From Gloeobacter violaceus PCC 7421 (lineage in GTDB: Bacteria; Cyanobacteriota; Cyanobacteriia; Gloeobacterales; Gloeobacteraceae), in contig NC_005125.1 of NCBI RefSeq assembly GCF_000011385.1, positions 372,001 to 436,000 of the forward strand: DNA of 64,000 bases, written 5' to 3'. Within the stretch, counting starts at the first letter, position 1. The number at the start of each line of letters is the position of its first letter. This document shows, in pieces, positions 1 through 8,419 of this stretch. The notes under the pieces were generated by a model that worked only from the letters and a program-made list of their open reading frames with translations, had not been told where the DNA came from and made no database searches. Both the position numbers and the translations under genes were made by a program.

Positions 1-250
1 GAACATTTCTCTGCCTGAGCCTTTGAAGCAGTTCGTGGATGGCCAGATCGCCCAAGGTCGCTACAGCAGCGCCAGCGAATATGTGCGCGAGCTGATCCGC
101 GCCGATGAAAAACGCAAAGCCGAAGAACAGCTTGAAGCAAAGCTGTTGGAAGGACTGAACAGCCCCGCAAGTGAATTGACGGCGGCGGACTGGAGCAGCA
201 TTCGCAAGGAAGCCTTGGCCAGGCTGGAAGCACGAAAGAAACAGCGCTGA
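1..250 (+). CDS. ParD-family antitoxin (start codon cut by window edge)
   Basis: Small ribbon-helix-helix antitoxin, about 82 residues. It should bind and neutralise the ParE-like toxin encoded directly downstream and repress the shared promoter. Reading in frame from base 2 gives NISLPEPLKQFVD, the usual ParD N-terminus, and base 1 is G, so the ATG almost certainly begins two bases before the window. The segment YSSASEYVRELIR is the typical ParD helix region. The C-terminal half is charged and probably disordered, as expected for the toxin-binding part. The TGA stop shares its A with the ATG of the next gene, so the two are translationally coupled. Family assignment is by recognition of the motif. 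Confidence 0.85.
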   Translation, partial: NISLPEPLKQFVDGQIAQGRYSSASEYVRELIRADEKRKAEEQLEAKLLEGLNSPASELTAADWSSIRKEALARLEARKKQR

Positions 251-570
251 TGCCGCAAGTCACTCAGCATGCGGCTGCCAGGAACGACTTGATCGAGCAC
301 TTCGTTTACCTTGCTGAAAACGCGGGCCTAGATATTGCTGAGCGTTTTCTGTTGAATGCGGAAGCCAGCTTCAATGCCTTGGCTGAACAGCCCATGCTCG
401 GTGTCGCCCTGACTTTGCGGCATTTCGAACTGGCTGGCCTGCGAAAATGGCGCGTCAAGGACTTCGACAACGTACTCATCTTCTATCAACCGCACCCTGA
501 TGGCGTGTCAATCGTGCGTGTGCTGCATGCGGCACGGGACTGGCGGAACTTGCTGGAAATAGAGGCTTAG
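250..570 (+). CDS. ParE/RelE-superfamily toxin
   Basis: A 106-residue protein of the RelE/ParE fold, the toxin half of a type II toxin-antitoxin pair. ParE members generally poison DNA gyrase. The family marks are the N-terminal helix with ARNDLIEHFVYLAENAG, the central GLRKWRVKDFDNVLIFYQP strand and the terminal VRVLHAARDW. The start ATG overlaps the stop of the upstream ParD-like gene by one base (TGATG), so both are made from one transcript. Length is normal for the family and no key region is missing, so it is probably functional. The exact target cannot be read from the sequence. Confidence 0.85.
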   Translation: MPQVTQHAAARNDLIEHFVYLAENAGLDIAERFLLNAEASFNALAEQPMLGVALTLRHFELAGLRKWRVKDFDNVLIFYQPHPDGVSIVRVLHAARDWRNLLEIEA

Positions 571-654
571 AAACCCTGCTCTGTCACAGTGGGACTTTTC
601 AACGAAAGTAGGGGTGTTTGACAGCTCAGGGTTAGCGTCAATACGCTGTTGGCT

Positions 655-821
655 TGCTGAGCAGAGCGTTGGCCCTTCGTCCTCGGGCTGCTCCTCTTGG
701 GGTGGTCGAGCGTATTGGTGGGCTTGCGGATGGGCAGATCGATGCTTTGGCCGAGGTCTTACTCGATTTCGGCTCTGCTGCTGATCTGCAACACTGGCTC
801 GACAGCCGGGTGCCGAGCTGA
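655..821 (+). pseudogene. C-terminal remnant of an Rpn/DUF2887 gene
   Basis: The frame ending at the TGA 819-821 encodes GVVERIGGLADGQIDALAE followed by LQHWLDSRVPS. This is the C-terminus of the intact Rpn-family gene downstream (1032-1874) with some substitutions. Upstream of about base 655 no related frame can be seen, so only some 40-55 codons survive. It is the left copy of a duplicated unit. No start codon belongs to it and it is not expected to be expressed. Confidence 0.75.
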
Positions 822-962
822 ACGGTGGGCATCTGAGGGTGCCCTGCACCGTGAAAGGTGCGCCGGGGTAGACACCGGTCCTGAAGTTGGCCGACTCGAT
901 GTACTGAGCATTGAACAGATTCTTGAAGTTGATCGCCGCATTCAACCAGCCGCGCCGGTAGA
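702..962. repeat. Direct repeat copy A (Rpn 3' end plus TonB-receptor 3' end)
   Basis: Begins GTGGTCGAGCGTATTGG and ends near CCGCGCCGGTAG. The same arrangement recurs about 1053 bases downstream (copy B), with scattered substitutions and small indels. Each copy contains the 3' end of a plus-strand Rpn gene facing the 3' end of a minus-strand TonB-dependent receptor. Confidence 0.75.
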
Positions 963-990
963 GGAGAACCTGCTGCCGATAGCGCGCCGC
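838..990 (-). pseudogene. C-terminal scrap of a TonB-dependent receptor
   Basis: Read on the minus strand, the segment encodes YRRGWLNAAINFKNL, then AQYIESA and YPGAPFTVQGTL. These are the last beta-strands of a siderophore receptor, nearly the same as in the longer fragment at 1890-2313. Its own stop codon is lost, the frame running on into the Rpn remnant, and everything upstream of about 50 residues is missing. It is the partner of the Rpn remnant in a decayed copy of the duplicated unit. Confidence 0.75.
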
Positions 991-1031
991 TGGTAAACTG
1001 CCGGGGAGTGTCCGGCGAGGGGGCGAAATCG

Positions 1032-1874
1032 GTGCGCACCGACCACATCTTCTACAAACTCTTCCAGGCTTTCCCAGAAACGTTGTTCGAGCTAATCGGT
1101 ATAGAGCAAACACCGCTACCCGGCAGCTACGCTTTCGATGCGGTCGAGGTCAAAGAAACCGCCCTGCGCATCGATGGGGTCTTTGTCCCGGCCGTGTCGG
1201 GGCAACCGCACTACTTCGCGGAGGTGCAGTTTCAAAAGGACACAGACATCTACTGGCGGCTATTCACCGAACTGCTGCTGTACCTGCGCGGGTCCGCTCC
1301 GCAGGGTGACTGGCGGGCGGTGCTGATCTTTGCTGGCCGCAACCTGGATGTGGACGTGCCGACGGCTCTGCTGGATTTGGCGGGTGGACCGCGCTTCGAG
1401 CGGGTGTATCTTGATGAGCTGGCCGTCGCCGAAGATGGTCCCCTGGGGCTGTCGCTCGTCGGGCTGGTGGTTGAGGACGTACGGACCTTCCCGGGGCGGG
1501 CGCGGCAGTTGCTGGAGCGCACGCGGGAGCAGTTGCCCCCAGGGGAGGCGAGGCGGCGGGCGCTGGAGTTTATTGAAACTATCATTGTGTACAAGCTGCG
1601 GTACGGTCCGGAGGAGATCCGAGCGATGTTCACCCTTGATGAGTTGGAGCAGACCCCTTACGTGCAGGGAATTAAGGCCGAGGCCGGACATGAGGCCCGG
1701 TTGTCCCTGGTGCTTCGTCAACTCCACAGGCGCGTCGGTGCCTTGGAGCCTGGGGTGGTCGAGCGTATCGGCGGGCTTGCGGACGGGCAGATCGATGCTT
1801 TGGCCGAGGCGCTGCTGGAGTTTCGTTGCGCCGCCGATCTACAAAGCTGGCTCGACAGCCGGGTGCCGGACTGA
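1032..1874 (+). CDS. Rpn family protein (DUF2887, PD-(D/E)XK nuclease-like)
   Basis: About 280 residues of the Rpn/DUF2887 family, common in cyanobacteria and often several per genome. Related Rpn proteins are DNA endonucleases linked to recombination and are related to transposase-like PD-(D/E)XK enzymes; the exact role here is unknown. The N-terminus reads VRTDHIFYKLFQAFPETLFEL, typical of the family, followed by the nuclease-like core with ALRIDGVFVP and PHYFAEVQFQKD. The GTG at 1032 gives the family-like N-terminus and is preferred over the GTG at 1008, which adds eight unconserved residues. The gene is complete and lies between two copies of a direct repeat that carry its own 3' end. Confidence 0.8.
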   Translation: MRTDHIFYKLFQAFPETLFELIGIEQTPLPGSYAFDAVEVKETALRIDGVFVPAVSGQPHYFAEVQFQKDTDIYWRLFTELLLYLRGSAPQGDWRAVLIFAGRNLDVDVPTALLDLAGGPRFERVYLDELAVAEDGPLGLSLVGLVVEDVRTFPGRARQLLERTREQLPPGEARRRALEFIETIIVYKLRYGPEEIRAMFTLDELEQTPYVQGIKAEAGHEARLSLVLRQLHRRVGALEPGVVERIGGLADGQIDALAEALLEFRCAADLQSWLDSRVPD

Positions 1875-2031
1875 GCGCGTCGAGTAGCGTCAAAAGCGTA
1901 CTTCGAGGGTGCCCTGTACCGTGAAAGGTGCGCCGGGGTAGATGGCGGTTCGGCCTATAGCAGACTCGATGTACTGGGCGCCCAGTAAATTTTTGAAGTT
2001 GATCGCCGCATTCAACCAGCCGCGACGGTAG
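1755..2031. repeat. Direct repeat copy B
   Basis: Right copy of the repeat at 702-962. It begins GTGGTCGAGCGTATCGG inside the intact Rpn gene and runs into the 3' end of the truncated TonB receptor at 1890-2313, stopping near GCGACGGTAG. This copy keeps the receptor stop codon and a longer receptor fragment, so it is the less decayed one. Confidence 0.75.
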
Positions 2032-2313
2032 TAGAGCGCCGCATCGACGCGGGTGTAACCGGGGAGGATAAAACTGTTGTCCAGATCCTCAAAGCGCTCG
2101 CCGACCGCGAACAGTCCCGCTCCCACTCCCCAGCCTTCGAGCGGCCCTTCCCCGATGCGATAAGCGCTCCAGAAGCTTGCCCCGTGCAAAGGGGCAATGG
2201 GCAGGCGGTTGCCCACAGCAAAAGAGTTGTCGCGGGTGATCTTCGCGTCGGTGTAGGCGTAGGAGGCAATCACGTTCCAACCGGGTAGGATCTCGCCCAG
2301 GGCTATTTCATTC
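1890..2313 (-). pseudogene. TonB-dependent siderophore receptor, C-terminal fragment
   Basis: About 140 residues corresponding to the C-terminal quarter of an outer-membrane receptor beta-barrel, from ILPGWNVIASYAYTDAK to a normal barrel ending with a terminal aromatic residue, VQGTLEVRF. It aligns by eye with the C-terminus of the intact receptor at 2437-4647 but is clearly diverged, so it comes from a paralogue and not from a recent copy. Just upstream of the fragment is an in-frame stop, and no plug domain or signal peptide is present. It is converging with the Rpn gene, 15 bases apart. Confidence 0.8.
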
Positions 2314-2436
2314 TAAGGAGAATCTTGAGAACCGATAAGCCAAACATACAGCGCCTCTGCGCCTGAGCCCGGTTCTCCATCAGCAGCGAACGGTATAGAT
2401 TCGACCGGGGGCTCACCGAGCGGGTCAAAGGGCTGT

Positions 2437-4647
2437 TCAAAACCGGGCCGAGACCGAGCCAATCACTGTAAACGGCTCGCCGGGGACGCCCGCGCTTACC
2501 CGGCCTATTGGGGTGCCGTCGATATAGTCCACGTCGAACAAGTTTTTAAAGTTGACGGCGAGCCGCCAGTCGCCGCGCCCGTAGAAGACGGCGGCGTTGG
2601 TCAGGAAGTGGCTGTTGAGATAAAAAGTGTTGTCCAGATCGCCGGCGCGCTCGCCGACGTAGTTGAACCCGAGGCCGAAGCCGAGTCCCTGGGCCGCGCC
2701 GCTCTGTAGCTGATAGGTACTCCAGAGGCTCGCGCTGTGCTCGGGGACCCCCGGCAGGCGATTGCCCACCGGCACGATGCTGTCGCGGCTGACCTGCGCG
2801 TCGATGTAGGAGTAGAAGCCGATCACATTCCAGCCGGGCAGGATCTGGCCTGCCAGGTCCAATTCGACGCCCCGGCTGCGTTGCTCGCCCGTGGCGAGCA
2901 CAAAGCCGAGACCGGGAAAGGCGGGATCGGGGGTGGGGACGTTGCGCCGGGTCAGATCGTAAAACGCCAGGGTTGCCGACAGGTTGGCGCCCAGATCGGC
3001 CTTCAGCCCGGCTTCGTACCCTTCGCCGCGTTCGGGCGGCAAAGGAAGACCGTCGAAGGCAAAAGCGTTGACGCTCGGGTTGAACGAGCGCGCGTAACTC
3101 ACAAAGATCCCCAATTGCGGCAGCGGCCGATAGAGCGTCCCCAACCGGGGCGTGAAGGCATCGTTGTACTGAAAGGAACCGAGGCCAGTGGGCGTGAAAA
3201 GGGCCGGCACGTCCTCGACTTTTTGACGGACGGAGTCGTACCGCAGCGAGGCGAGCAGCTTCCAATCCGGGGAAAACGAAAGCTGATCCTGCACCACCAC
3301 GCCGAGCCGGTCGGTCTGGGCCTGCTGGTCAAAAAGCAGCCCCATCTGCGCCTTGTCCGGTCTGGGCACGGCACGGTAGACAGGATTGAAGACGTTGATG
3401 AGCGTCGGGTTGAATAGATCCCCCGTGGCCACCTGGGTAAAATCGTTGCGGTTGAGGTCCACCGCCAGCAGCAGCGTGTGATCGATAGTACCGGTGGAGA
3501 ACTTGCCCGTCAGCGCGTTTTGCAGACTGTAGTCGCGCGAACGGAAATCGTCGAAGGCAAAGACCCGACCGAGGGTGCCGCTCGCTTCGTCAAAGAAAAT
3601 CGGGATAGTCAGTTTGTCGGAGTAGATCCGGTTTTCGGTGAAACGAAAGGCGCTTTTGAGCGACCAGTTGTCGCTGAAGCGGTGGCTGAGGGTCAAGCCG
3701 GTATTCAGGAAATTGCGCCGGATGAAATCGTCCGGCTCGTTGAAGGTCCGTTCGCGCGGCACCCGCACCACCCCCGTACCCAAGGCGACCGTGCCGCCGT
3801 CCCAGGGTCGTTCGCTGTACTGGTATTGCAGTTCTAGATTGAGGCGGGTGCGCTCGTCCAGTTGCCAGGCGAACACCGGTGCTACGAAGAACTTGCGATA
3901 TTGCTGGGTGTAGTTGCGAAAGCTCGCCTTCGACTCGAACACGGTGTTGAGCCGGTAGCGCAGAGTACCGTCGGCACTCACCGGTCCGCCCAAATCGAGG
4001 CGCGGCCGTACCAGGCCAAAACTGCCGGCCTGCAGCTCGGCGCTGTAAAGGGGGGTGGCGGTCGGTTGCTTGGTGACGGCGTTGATTACACCACCGGGTT
4101 GCGCCTCGCCGTAGAGCACCGAGGCCGGGCCTTTGAGCACTTCCACACGTTCGAGGTTGGCGGTCTCGGGCAGGCCGACGAGGTTGTACTGGCGAAAGCC
4201 GTCCTGCAACAGCGGCACGTTCTCGAAGCCGCGGATGCTGAAGCGGCCGTCGGTGCCGGTGTCGAGGCCGTTGAAGGTGACGCCGCTGACATTGCGCAGC
4301 GCCTCGTCGAGGCGGGTCACCTGCTGATCTTCGATCACCTGCTGCGGTACCACCTGGACGGAGGCCGGGGTGTCGCGCAGGGCCGTGTCGGTGCGGGTGG
4401 CGCTGCCGGCGTTGCGGCGCCGGTAGATGCGCTCACCGCTCACCGTCACCTCTTCGAGTTCCTCCCCGTCGGGCAGGACCGGGGGGGCGTCCGCCAGCAG
4501 CCCCGCCGCCTTGCTCCCATCCCCCTGCAAGTCGGACTTGCGGGCCGCGCCGTCCGGGGCGGCGTGCGCCGTGGACACCCCAAGCAAACAGCAGGTAGTA
4601 AGCAGGCTCAAGCGGGCCTGCAGGGGCAGGCGGTCTGGGCGGCTCAT
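2437..4647 (-). CDS. TonB-dependent siderophore receptor
   Basis: A 736-residue outer-membrane receptor of the FhuA/FpvA type, importing ferric siderophores with energy from TonB-ExbBD. An N-terminal signal peptide ends near STAHAAP. The TonB-box-like stretch EELEEVTVSGER follows, then the plug domain with TPASVQVVPQQVIEDQ, RFSIRGFEN and EVLKGPASVLYG at roughly residues 90-190. The 22-strand barrel ends in the usual terminal Phe (IGSVSARF). Length is normal. It lies 22 bases downstream of the PepSY gene at 4670-5746 on the same strand, so the two form an iron-uptake operon. The ferric substrate cannot be told from the sequence. Confidence 0.9.
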   Translation of the reverse strand: MSRPDRLPLQARLSLLTTCCLLGVSTAHAAPDGAARKSDLQGDGSKAAGLLADAPPVLPDGEELEEVTVSGERIYRRRNAGSATRTDTALRDTPASVQVVPQQVIEDQQVTRLDEALRNVSGVTFNGLDTGTDGRFSIRGFENVPLLQDGFRQYNLVGLPETANLERVEVLKGPASVLYGEAQPGGVINAVTKQPTATPLYSAELQAGSFGLVRPRLDLGGPVSADGTLRYRLNTVFESKASFRNYTQQYRKFFVAPVFAWQLDERTRLNLELQYQYSERPWDGGTVALGTGVVRVPRERTFNEPDDFIRRNFLNTGLTLSHRFSDNWSLKSAFRFTENRIYSDKLTIPIFFDEASGTLGRVFAFDDFRSRDYSLQNALTGKFSTGTIDHTLLLAVDLNRNDFTQVATGDLFNPTLINVFNPVYRAVPRPDKAQMGLLFDQQAQTDRLGVVVQDQLSFSPDWKLLASLRYDSVRQKVEDVPALFTPTGLGSFQYNDAFTPRLGTLYRPLPQLGIFVSYARSFNPSVNAFAFDGLPLPPERGEGYEAGLKADLGANLSATLAFYDLTRRNVPTPDPAFPGLGFVLATGEQRSRGVELDLAGQILPGWNVIGFYSYIDAQVSRDSIVPVGNRLPGVPEHSASLWSTYQLQSGAAQGLGFGLGFNYVGERAGDLDNTFYLNSHFLTNAAVFYGRGDWRLAVNFKNLFDVDYIDGTPIGRVSAGVPGEPFTVIGSVSARF

Positions 4648-4669
4648 AGGGCGTGTCCTCGATGAAAGT

Positions 4670-5746
4670 TCAGGTTTTGGCGACGGCCCGCGTGCGGCGC
4701 AACTTGCCCAGCCACCACCAGAAGCCGCTCAGAAACAGTGCCCCAGGGGCAACCCCCACAAGCACGTACAGCACCTGGGTGGCGGGGCCGCCGAAGGTGC
4801 CGTAGTGCAGCGGTGCCAGCCAGTGCAGCAAAGCGTCGGCCCCCCCGGCCCGGCGGTCGTCCTCGACCCGCAGCACACGGCCGCTGTATTGATCGACGTA
4901 AGCGTGGATCAGCTCGCGGGCCGGCGCTTCTCCTTCGAAGCGGCCCATCACCTCGTAAGTCCCCTGCGGTCCCGCCGGGAAGAATACCCCGTAAAGCCCG
5001 GCACCGGCCAGGGCAGGAAGCGCCTTTTCGACCGCCGCGTCCGCCCCGATTGCCGGTCTGCCGTTGGGTGCCGACTGCGGAGGTTTCGGCGCGGGGGTGC
5101 CCTCGACGGTGTGCGCCACCGACTCGACCGCCGGCCGAAAAGCGAGGGCGGCCCCGGTGGCGGCGCTCAAACCGAGCAGCGCCGCGGTGGTGATCCCCAA
5201 AATCTTGTGCAGATCGTAGGCGGCCAGCCGACCGTCAGACCCCAGCCTCAGGCTGAACCCAGCCCGCCACTTGTTCCAACCCGGCCAGAGCACCAGCCCG
5301 GTGAGCACCATAGCCACCATCAAAAGACCGATGGCGCCGACGATCGCCTTGCCGACTTCTCCGGCCAGCAGCTGGGTGTGCAGTTGGTATAAAAAACCCA
5401 GCGGGCTCTGCTCCCAAATGCGCACCCCCCGCACCCGGTAGGTGGCTGGGTCGACAAAGGCGTGAACCGACTTTCCGCCGGAAGGCACAAAGAAAACCAA
5501 GGGCGGGCTGTGGTCGAAAAAACCGACCGCAAGCGGCGGTGTCTGCGCGTATTCGGCTCGGGCAGCAGCCACCACCCGCTCGACCGAGACGGACTTCGCG
5601 GTAGTCGAGCCGTACAGATGCGGGTGCAGGGCGCGGTCGAGCGGCTGGATAAAGACGATGGCACTACCTGTCAACCCGATAACCAGCAGCACCAGCCCTA
5701 CCGCCAGACCGCTAAAACGGTGCACAGCCAGCAGCACCGACCGCAT
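4670..5746 (-). CDS. PepSY-domain membrane protein (PiuB-like, iron-regulated)
   Basis: A 358-residue inner-membrane protein of the PepSY/PiuB family, usually found beside siderophore receptors and thought to help reduce or release siderophore iron. The N-terminus LAVHRFSGLAVGLVLLVIGL is the first membrane helix. A periplasmic PepSY region follows, then helices around residues 135-160 and 180-205 with DLHKILGITTAALL, and a last helix near 325-350 (VLYVLVGVAPGALFLSGFW). Histidines in the helices (HRFSG, DLHK, LHYG) are suited to heme binding. It is the first gene of the operon with the receptor downstream. Confidence 0.85.
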   Translation of the reverse strand: MRSVLLAVHRFSGLAVGLVLLVIGLTGSAIVFIQPLDRALHPHLYGSTTAKSVSVERVVAAARAEYAQTPPLAVGFFDHSPPLVFFVPSGGKSVHAFVDPATYRVRGVRIWEQSPLGFLYQLHTQLLAGEVGKAIVGAIGLLMVAMVLTGLVLWPGWNKWRAGFSLRLGSDGRLAAYDLHKILGITTAALLGLSAATGAALAFRPAVESVAHTVEGTPAPKPPQSAPNGRPAIGADAAVEKALPALAGAGLYGVFFPAGPQGTYEVMGRFEGEAPARELIHAYVDQYSGRVLRVEDDRRAGGADALLHWLAPLHYGTFGGPATQVLYVLVGVAPGALFLSGFWWWLGKLRRTRAVAKT

Positions 5747-5897
5747 ACGCTACCTCCACTTTCTCCAAACCCAGGCTTACTTGAGAAATGATGCAACAAA
5801 AAATGACTCCAACCGCAACGCTCCCAGTGCCATAGGTGCTTGAGACACCCGCCTCGCTGGGCTCTTCTGGTTGACGAGTCAAGACCGAACAAATGAC

Positions 5898-5926
5898 AGA
5901 GTAGAGCTATTGCAAACTGATGTCAA
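5898..5926 (-). promoter_or_regulatory. Possible sigma-70 promoter of the PepSY-receptor operon
   Basis: On the minus strand TTGACA (5926-5921) is followed after 17 bases by TACTCT (5903-5898). This is about 150 bases upstream of the PepSY start, in a 255-base gap that is otherwise featureless. I could not recognise a convincing Fur box here, although iron control would be expected. Confidence 0.4.
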
Positions 5927-6001
5927 TTGATTTGGATGTCATCGGCCTCTTTAGGCCGGACTACCTGGCGACTTCGCTCATACCTGGTCAGGTCCGACGG
6001 T

Positions 6002-7291
6002 TCATTGCAAATTGGCAGCTAGGATCTTCTGCTCCCAGAGCTGCTTGCCCTGGATATTCCAGCAGCGGAGGAGCAATCGGGCATCCGTTGCGCCGCCGCC
6101 AAACTCCAGGCTGGCGAAGTTGTTCTCGGTGACGAAAGTGCCGGGGACGGTGGCGCTCGCTTTTTGGGCTTCTTTGTAGGCTTTGGAAGTAAGCGGTGAG
6201 CAGGTCAGTTCGTACAGCGGGTAGGTGCCCGGCCGCTCATAGCGTAAGAGTTCCGTAAAGTGGCGGTCGCCACTCAAAAACAGCACCCCCCGGATGCGGT
6301 TGGCCGAAAGCCAGCGCACGAAGTCCTCGCGCTCGCGGACGAACCGGTTCCAGCCTTCGAAGCGGTTGTCGTCGTTGAACATCTGGTTGCCGCCCGCCAC
6401 CACCTTGAAGACTCCCCGCGAACGCAACAGCCCGTCTTTGAGCCAGGCCGTCTGCTTCTCACCCAGCATCTGATCGCCCGTGCGGTGGTAGCGATCGTCC
6501 AATAAGAAAAAATCGACGCCGTTGTGTTCGAAGCGGGTGAAGACGCCGGGGGTGTCGGGCAGGCCGTAGCCGGGGTTGTCCCAGAAGCGCTTGAACAAGT
6601 CCAGGCTCTCGCGCTTGAGGGTGTAGCCGCCGTCGGCGTCGTTGGGGCCGTAGTCGTGGTCGTCCCAGACGGCGTAGTGATGCGTGCAGCGCAACAGCGG
6701 CTGCAGGGCGGCAGCCTGCCTGTCGAGCCGGTAGCGGTTGTGCATCGCCTCGGCGGAAGCCCATTCGCCGGTAATCAACAGCGCCGAGCGCTGGAAGTAG
6801 ACGTTGTCCCCCAGCCAGAGCATCCCGTCCGGGCGTTGGCGGGCCATGCTCTCGAAGATGGGCGCGTCCTTGGTGTAGGCGCACGAACCGGCGAGCATCT
6901 TGAACGGGGCATAGATGCCGCCCGCTCCTGAAGTGCGAAACAGCAGCGGTTCGGGAATTACCTGGACAACGCCGTCGAGCAGCACGCGGTAGGCATAGCG
7001 GCGACTGGGTCCCAGCCCACCGATGCGTAGGTAGGCGATGTAATCTTCGACGGCCGTCAGCGCGTACTCGCCGCTCAGCATCCGCTTCTGCGGGGCGAGC
7101 ACATCCCAGTACTCGACGCGCAGCTTCGCCGGGGCATTGCCCTGCAACCAGAGTGTGGCACCGTCGGGGCGCAGGCAACCGGGCATCGGACCGGCCGCAA
7201 GACTCACCGCAGCCCGTGTCGGCCTGGCCGCACCGCCCGCGACCAGGAAACCGTAAGCCAATCCCTGCAACACCGAACGCCGCCCGTACAC
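6002..7291 (-). CDS. PhoD-like alkaline phosphatase / metallophosphatase, Tat-exported
   Basis: About 429 residues of the PhoD family, which hydrolyses phosphate mono- and diesters outside the cytoplasm with iron and calcium at the active site. A twin-arginine signal YGRRSVLQGLAYGFLVAGG is at the very N-terminus. The metal-site motifs are seen in order: LWLGDNVYFQ, WDDHDYGPNDADGG, FFLLDDRYHRT and LFLSGDRHFTEL. The GTG at 7291 has GGGGA seven bases upstream and gives a short n-region before the twin arginines. An ATG at 7348 in the same frame would add 19 residues and is the alternative. The longer frame to 7483 lacks family-like sequence. The gene stands alone, upstream of the PepSY operon region. 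Confidence 0.85.
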   Translation of the reverse strand: MYGRRSVLQGLAYGFLVAGGAARPTRAAVSLAAGPMPGCLRPDGATLWLQGNAPAKLRVEYWDVLAPQKRMLSGEYALTAVEDYIAYLRIGGLGPSRRYAYRVLLDGVVQVIPEPLLFRTSGAGGIYAPFKMLAGSCAYTKDAPIFESMARQRPDGMLWLGDNVYFQRSALLITGEWASAEAMHNRYRLDRQAAALQPLLRCTHHYAVWDDHDYGPNDADGGYTLKRESLDLFKRFWDNPGYGLPDTPGVFTRFEHNGVDFFLLDDRYHRTGDQMLGEKQTAWLKDGLLRSRGVFKVVAGGNQMFNDDNRFEGWNRFVREREDFVRWLSANRIRGVLFLSGDRHFTELLRYERPGTYPLYELTCSPLTSKAYKEAQKASATVPGTFVTENNFASLEFGGGATDARLLLRCWNIQGKQLWEQKILAANLQ

Positions 7292-7526
7292 GCGAATTTC
7301 CCCATGAGCCAGACAAGTCAGGGCAATTTTACTGCGCAAGGCCACCATTTGTCCGATAGTCCTCAGAACCTGAAAGGCACAGAGGTCTCCCCTGCGGCTG
7401 CCACTGCTCAAACGCACAATAGAGTGCACACCTTTCTTGCGGAGGAGGGGATCTACCCCTGTGGACGGTGGAAGGCCCCACATGCACCGGGGACGATCGT
7501 TATACGCACGACATCAAGGTGCTTTC

Positions 7527-7907
7527 ATGACTTTTTCGCTTTATTCTCGGCTGCTCCCGGTTGTGGGCGGCCTAGTTCTGGCCCTTGTCCCGCCGGCTCT
7601 CGCCCAACTGGAGCGCACCAGCCCGGTGGCGTCTCCCAATTCACCTGCGACGCCGAACGGCACTCTGCCTGAGATCGTGCCTTGCGATAAAGACGGCAAA
7701 CCGATCGGCAGCAAAGACGACAAGATTGTGGCCGTACCGACGCCGCCTGGCACCCCCCGCGACGAAGGAGCAGTCATCGCTCCTCCCCCCGGCACGCCCG
7801 AGGACAAAGGGGCTGTGATTGCCCCCGAAAAAGCGGCCGGCACGCCGTCAAACCTGCCCCGCTGCACGCCGCAGCCAGCGGGGAGCACCCCGGATCAGCC
7901 GCGTTAG
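7527..7907 (+). CDS. Small secreted proline/glycine-rich repeat protein
   Basis: A 126-residue protein with a signal peptide ending PPALAQ, so it is probably periplasmic or surface exposed. The mature part has two near-identical units, PPGTPRDEGAVIAP and PPGTPEDKGAVIAP, followed by a third related segment. Two cysteines (VPCDKDG and LPRCTPQ) may form a disulfide. AAGGTG lies eight bases before the ATG at 7527. The longer frame from 7437 puts a hydrophilic run before the signal peptide and is rejected. I do not recognise the family. The stop overlaps the stop of the DUF2808 gene tail to tail by four bases. Confidence 0.6.
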   Translation: MTFSLYSRLLPVVGGLVLALVPPALAQLERTSPVASPNSPATPNGTLPEIVPCDKDGKPIGSKDDKIVAVPTPPGTPRDEGAVIAPPPGTPEDKGAVIAPEKAAGTPSNLPRCTPQPAGSTPDQPR

Positions 7908-8419
7908 TGGCCCCGGCCGCCCGGGGTATAAAAAGTAATCCGTCCGTAGCTGAGAAATTGGGCGCGGGGTGATGGACCCGCCGGGGCAGCGTTCACATCG
8001 AACAAAAACGTACCGCCCCGGCGGGGATTGCGCATCGGATAGAACTGCACCGACACGCGGTTACCCGGTCCCACCGGTTGGGCGAAGGTTACCTGCACAG
8101 CGTTGCCTTGAACATTGGACTGCACTGCCACCGGATCGCCGTTGCCGTTGAACGCCTGCACCATGTCCGGCGTGGGTGGACGGATGCCGTTGGGGATGCC
8201 GATCAACAGGCTTCCCAATCCCTCGCCGCTGTCGGTGGGCACCACCACATCGAAGCTGTAGCGCGCGAAGTTGTAGGTCGAACTGTTGTTGTCGGTGGCC
8301 GCCCGCGCCAGGGCCGGGAAGCGCTCAAAAAACGTTTCGCCGTTGGCCACTCCCGCCACGACCGCACCCGGAAGTACCAGCATCACACCCACCAGCCCGA
8401 CCGCAAACGCTTTCAACAT
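7904..8419 (-). CDS. DUF2808-domain secreted protein
   Basis: A 171-residue exported protein of the cyanobacterial DUF2808 family, function unknown. It has a signal peptide (VLPGAVVAG) and then the family-like pattern ARYSFDVVVPTDSGEGLGSL, VQVTFAQPVGPGNRVSV and FLFDVNAAPAGPSP. DUF2808 proteins are typically around 170-200 residues, so it is complete. The ATG overlaps the 3' end of the upstream Rieske gene by seven bases, so the two are co-translated. Whether the two products work together is not known. Confidence 0.8.
   Translation of the reverse strand: MLKAFAVGLVGVMLVLPGAVVAGVANGETFFERFPALARAATDNNSSTYNFARYSFDVVVPTDSGEGLGSLLIGIPNGIRPPTPDMVQAFNGNGDPVAVQSNVQGNAVQVTFAQPVGPGNRVSVQFYPMRNPRRGGTFLFDVNAAPAGPSPRAQFLSYGRITFYTPGGRGH

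Noticed and set aside
508-1113. Minus-strand open frame of 201 codons across the repeat
   Set aside because: Only its middle part (TonB-receptor scrap) has family-like sequence; the rest is antisense of the Rpn remnant and Rpn gene.
2319-2436. Minus-strand frame reading like PFDPLGEPPVESIPFAADGE in the gap before the receptor
   Set aside because: About 40 codons without start, ribosome site or recognisable family; could be a remnant but cannot be supported.
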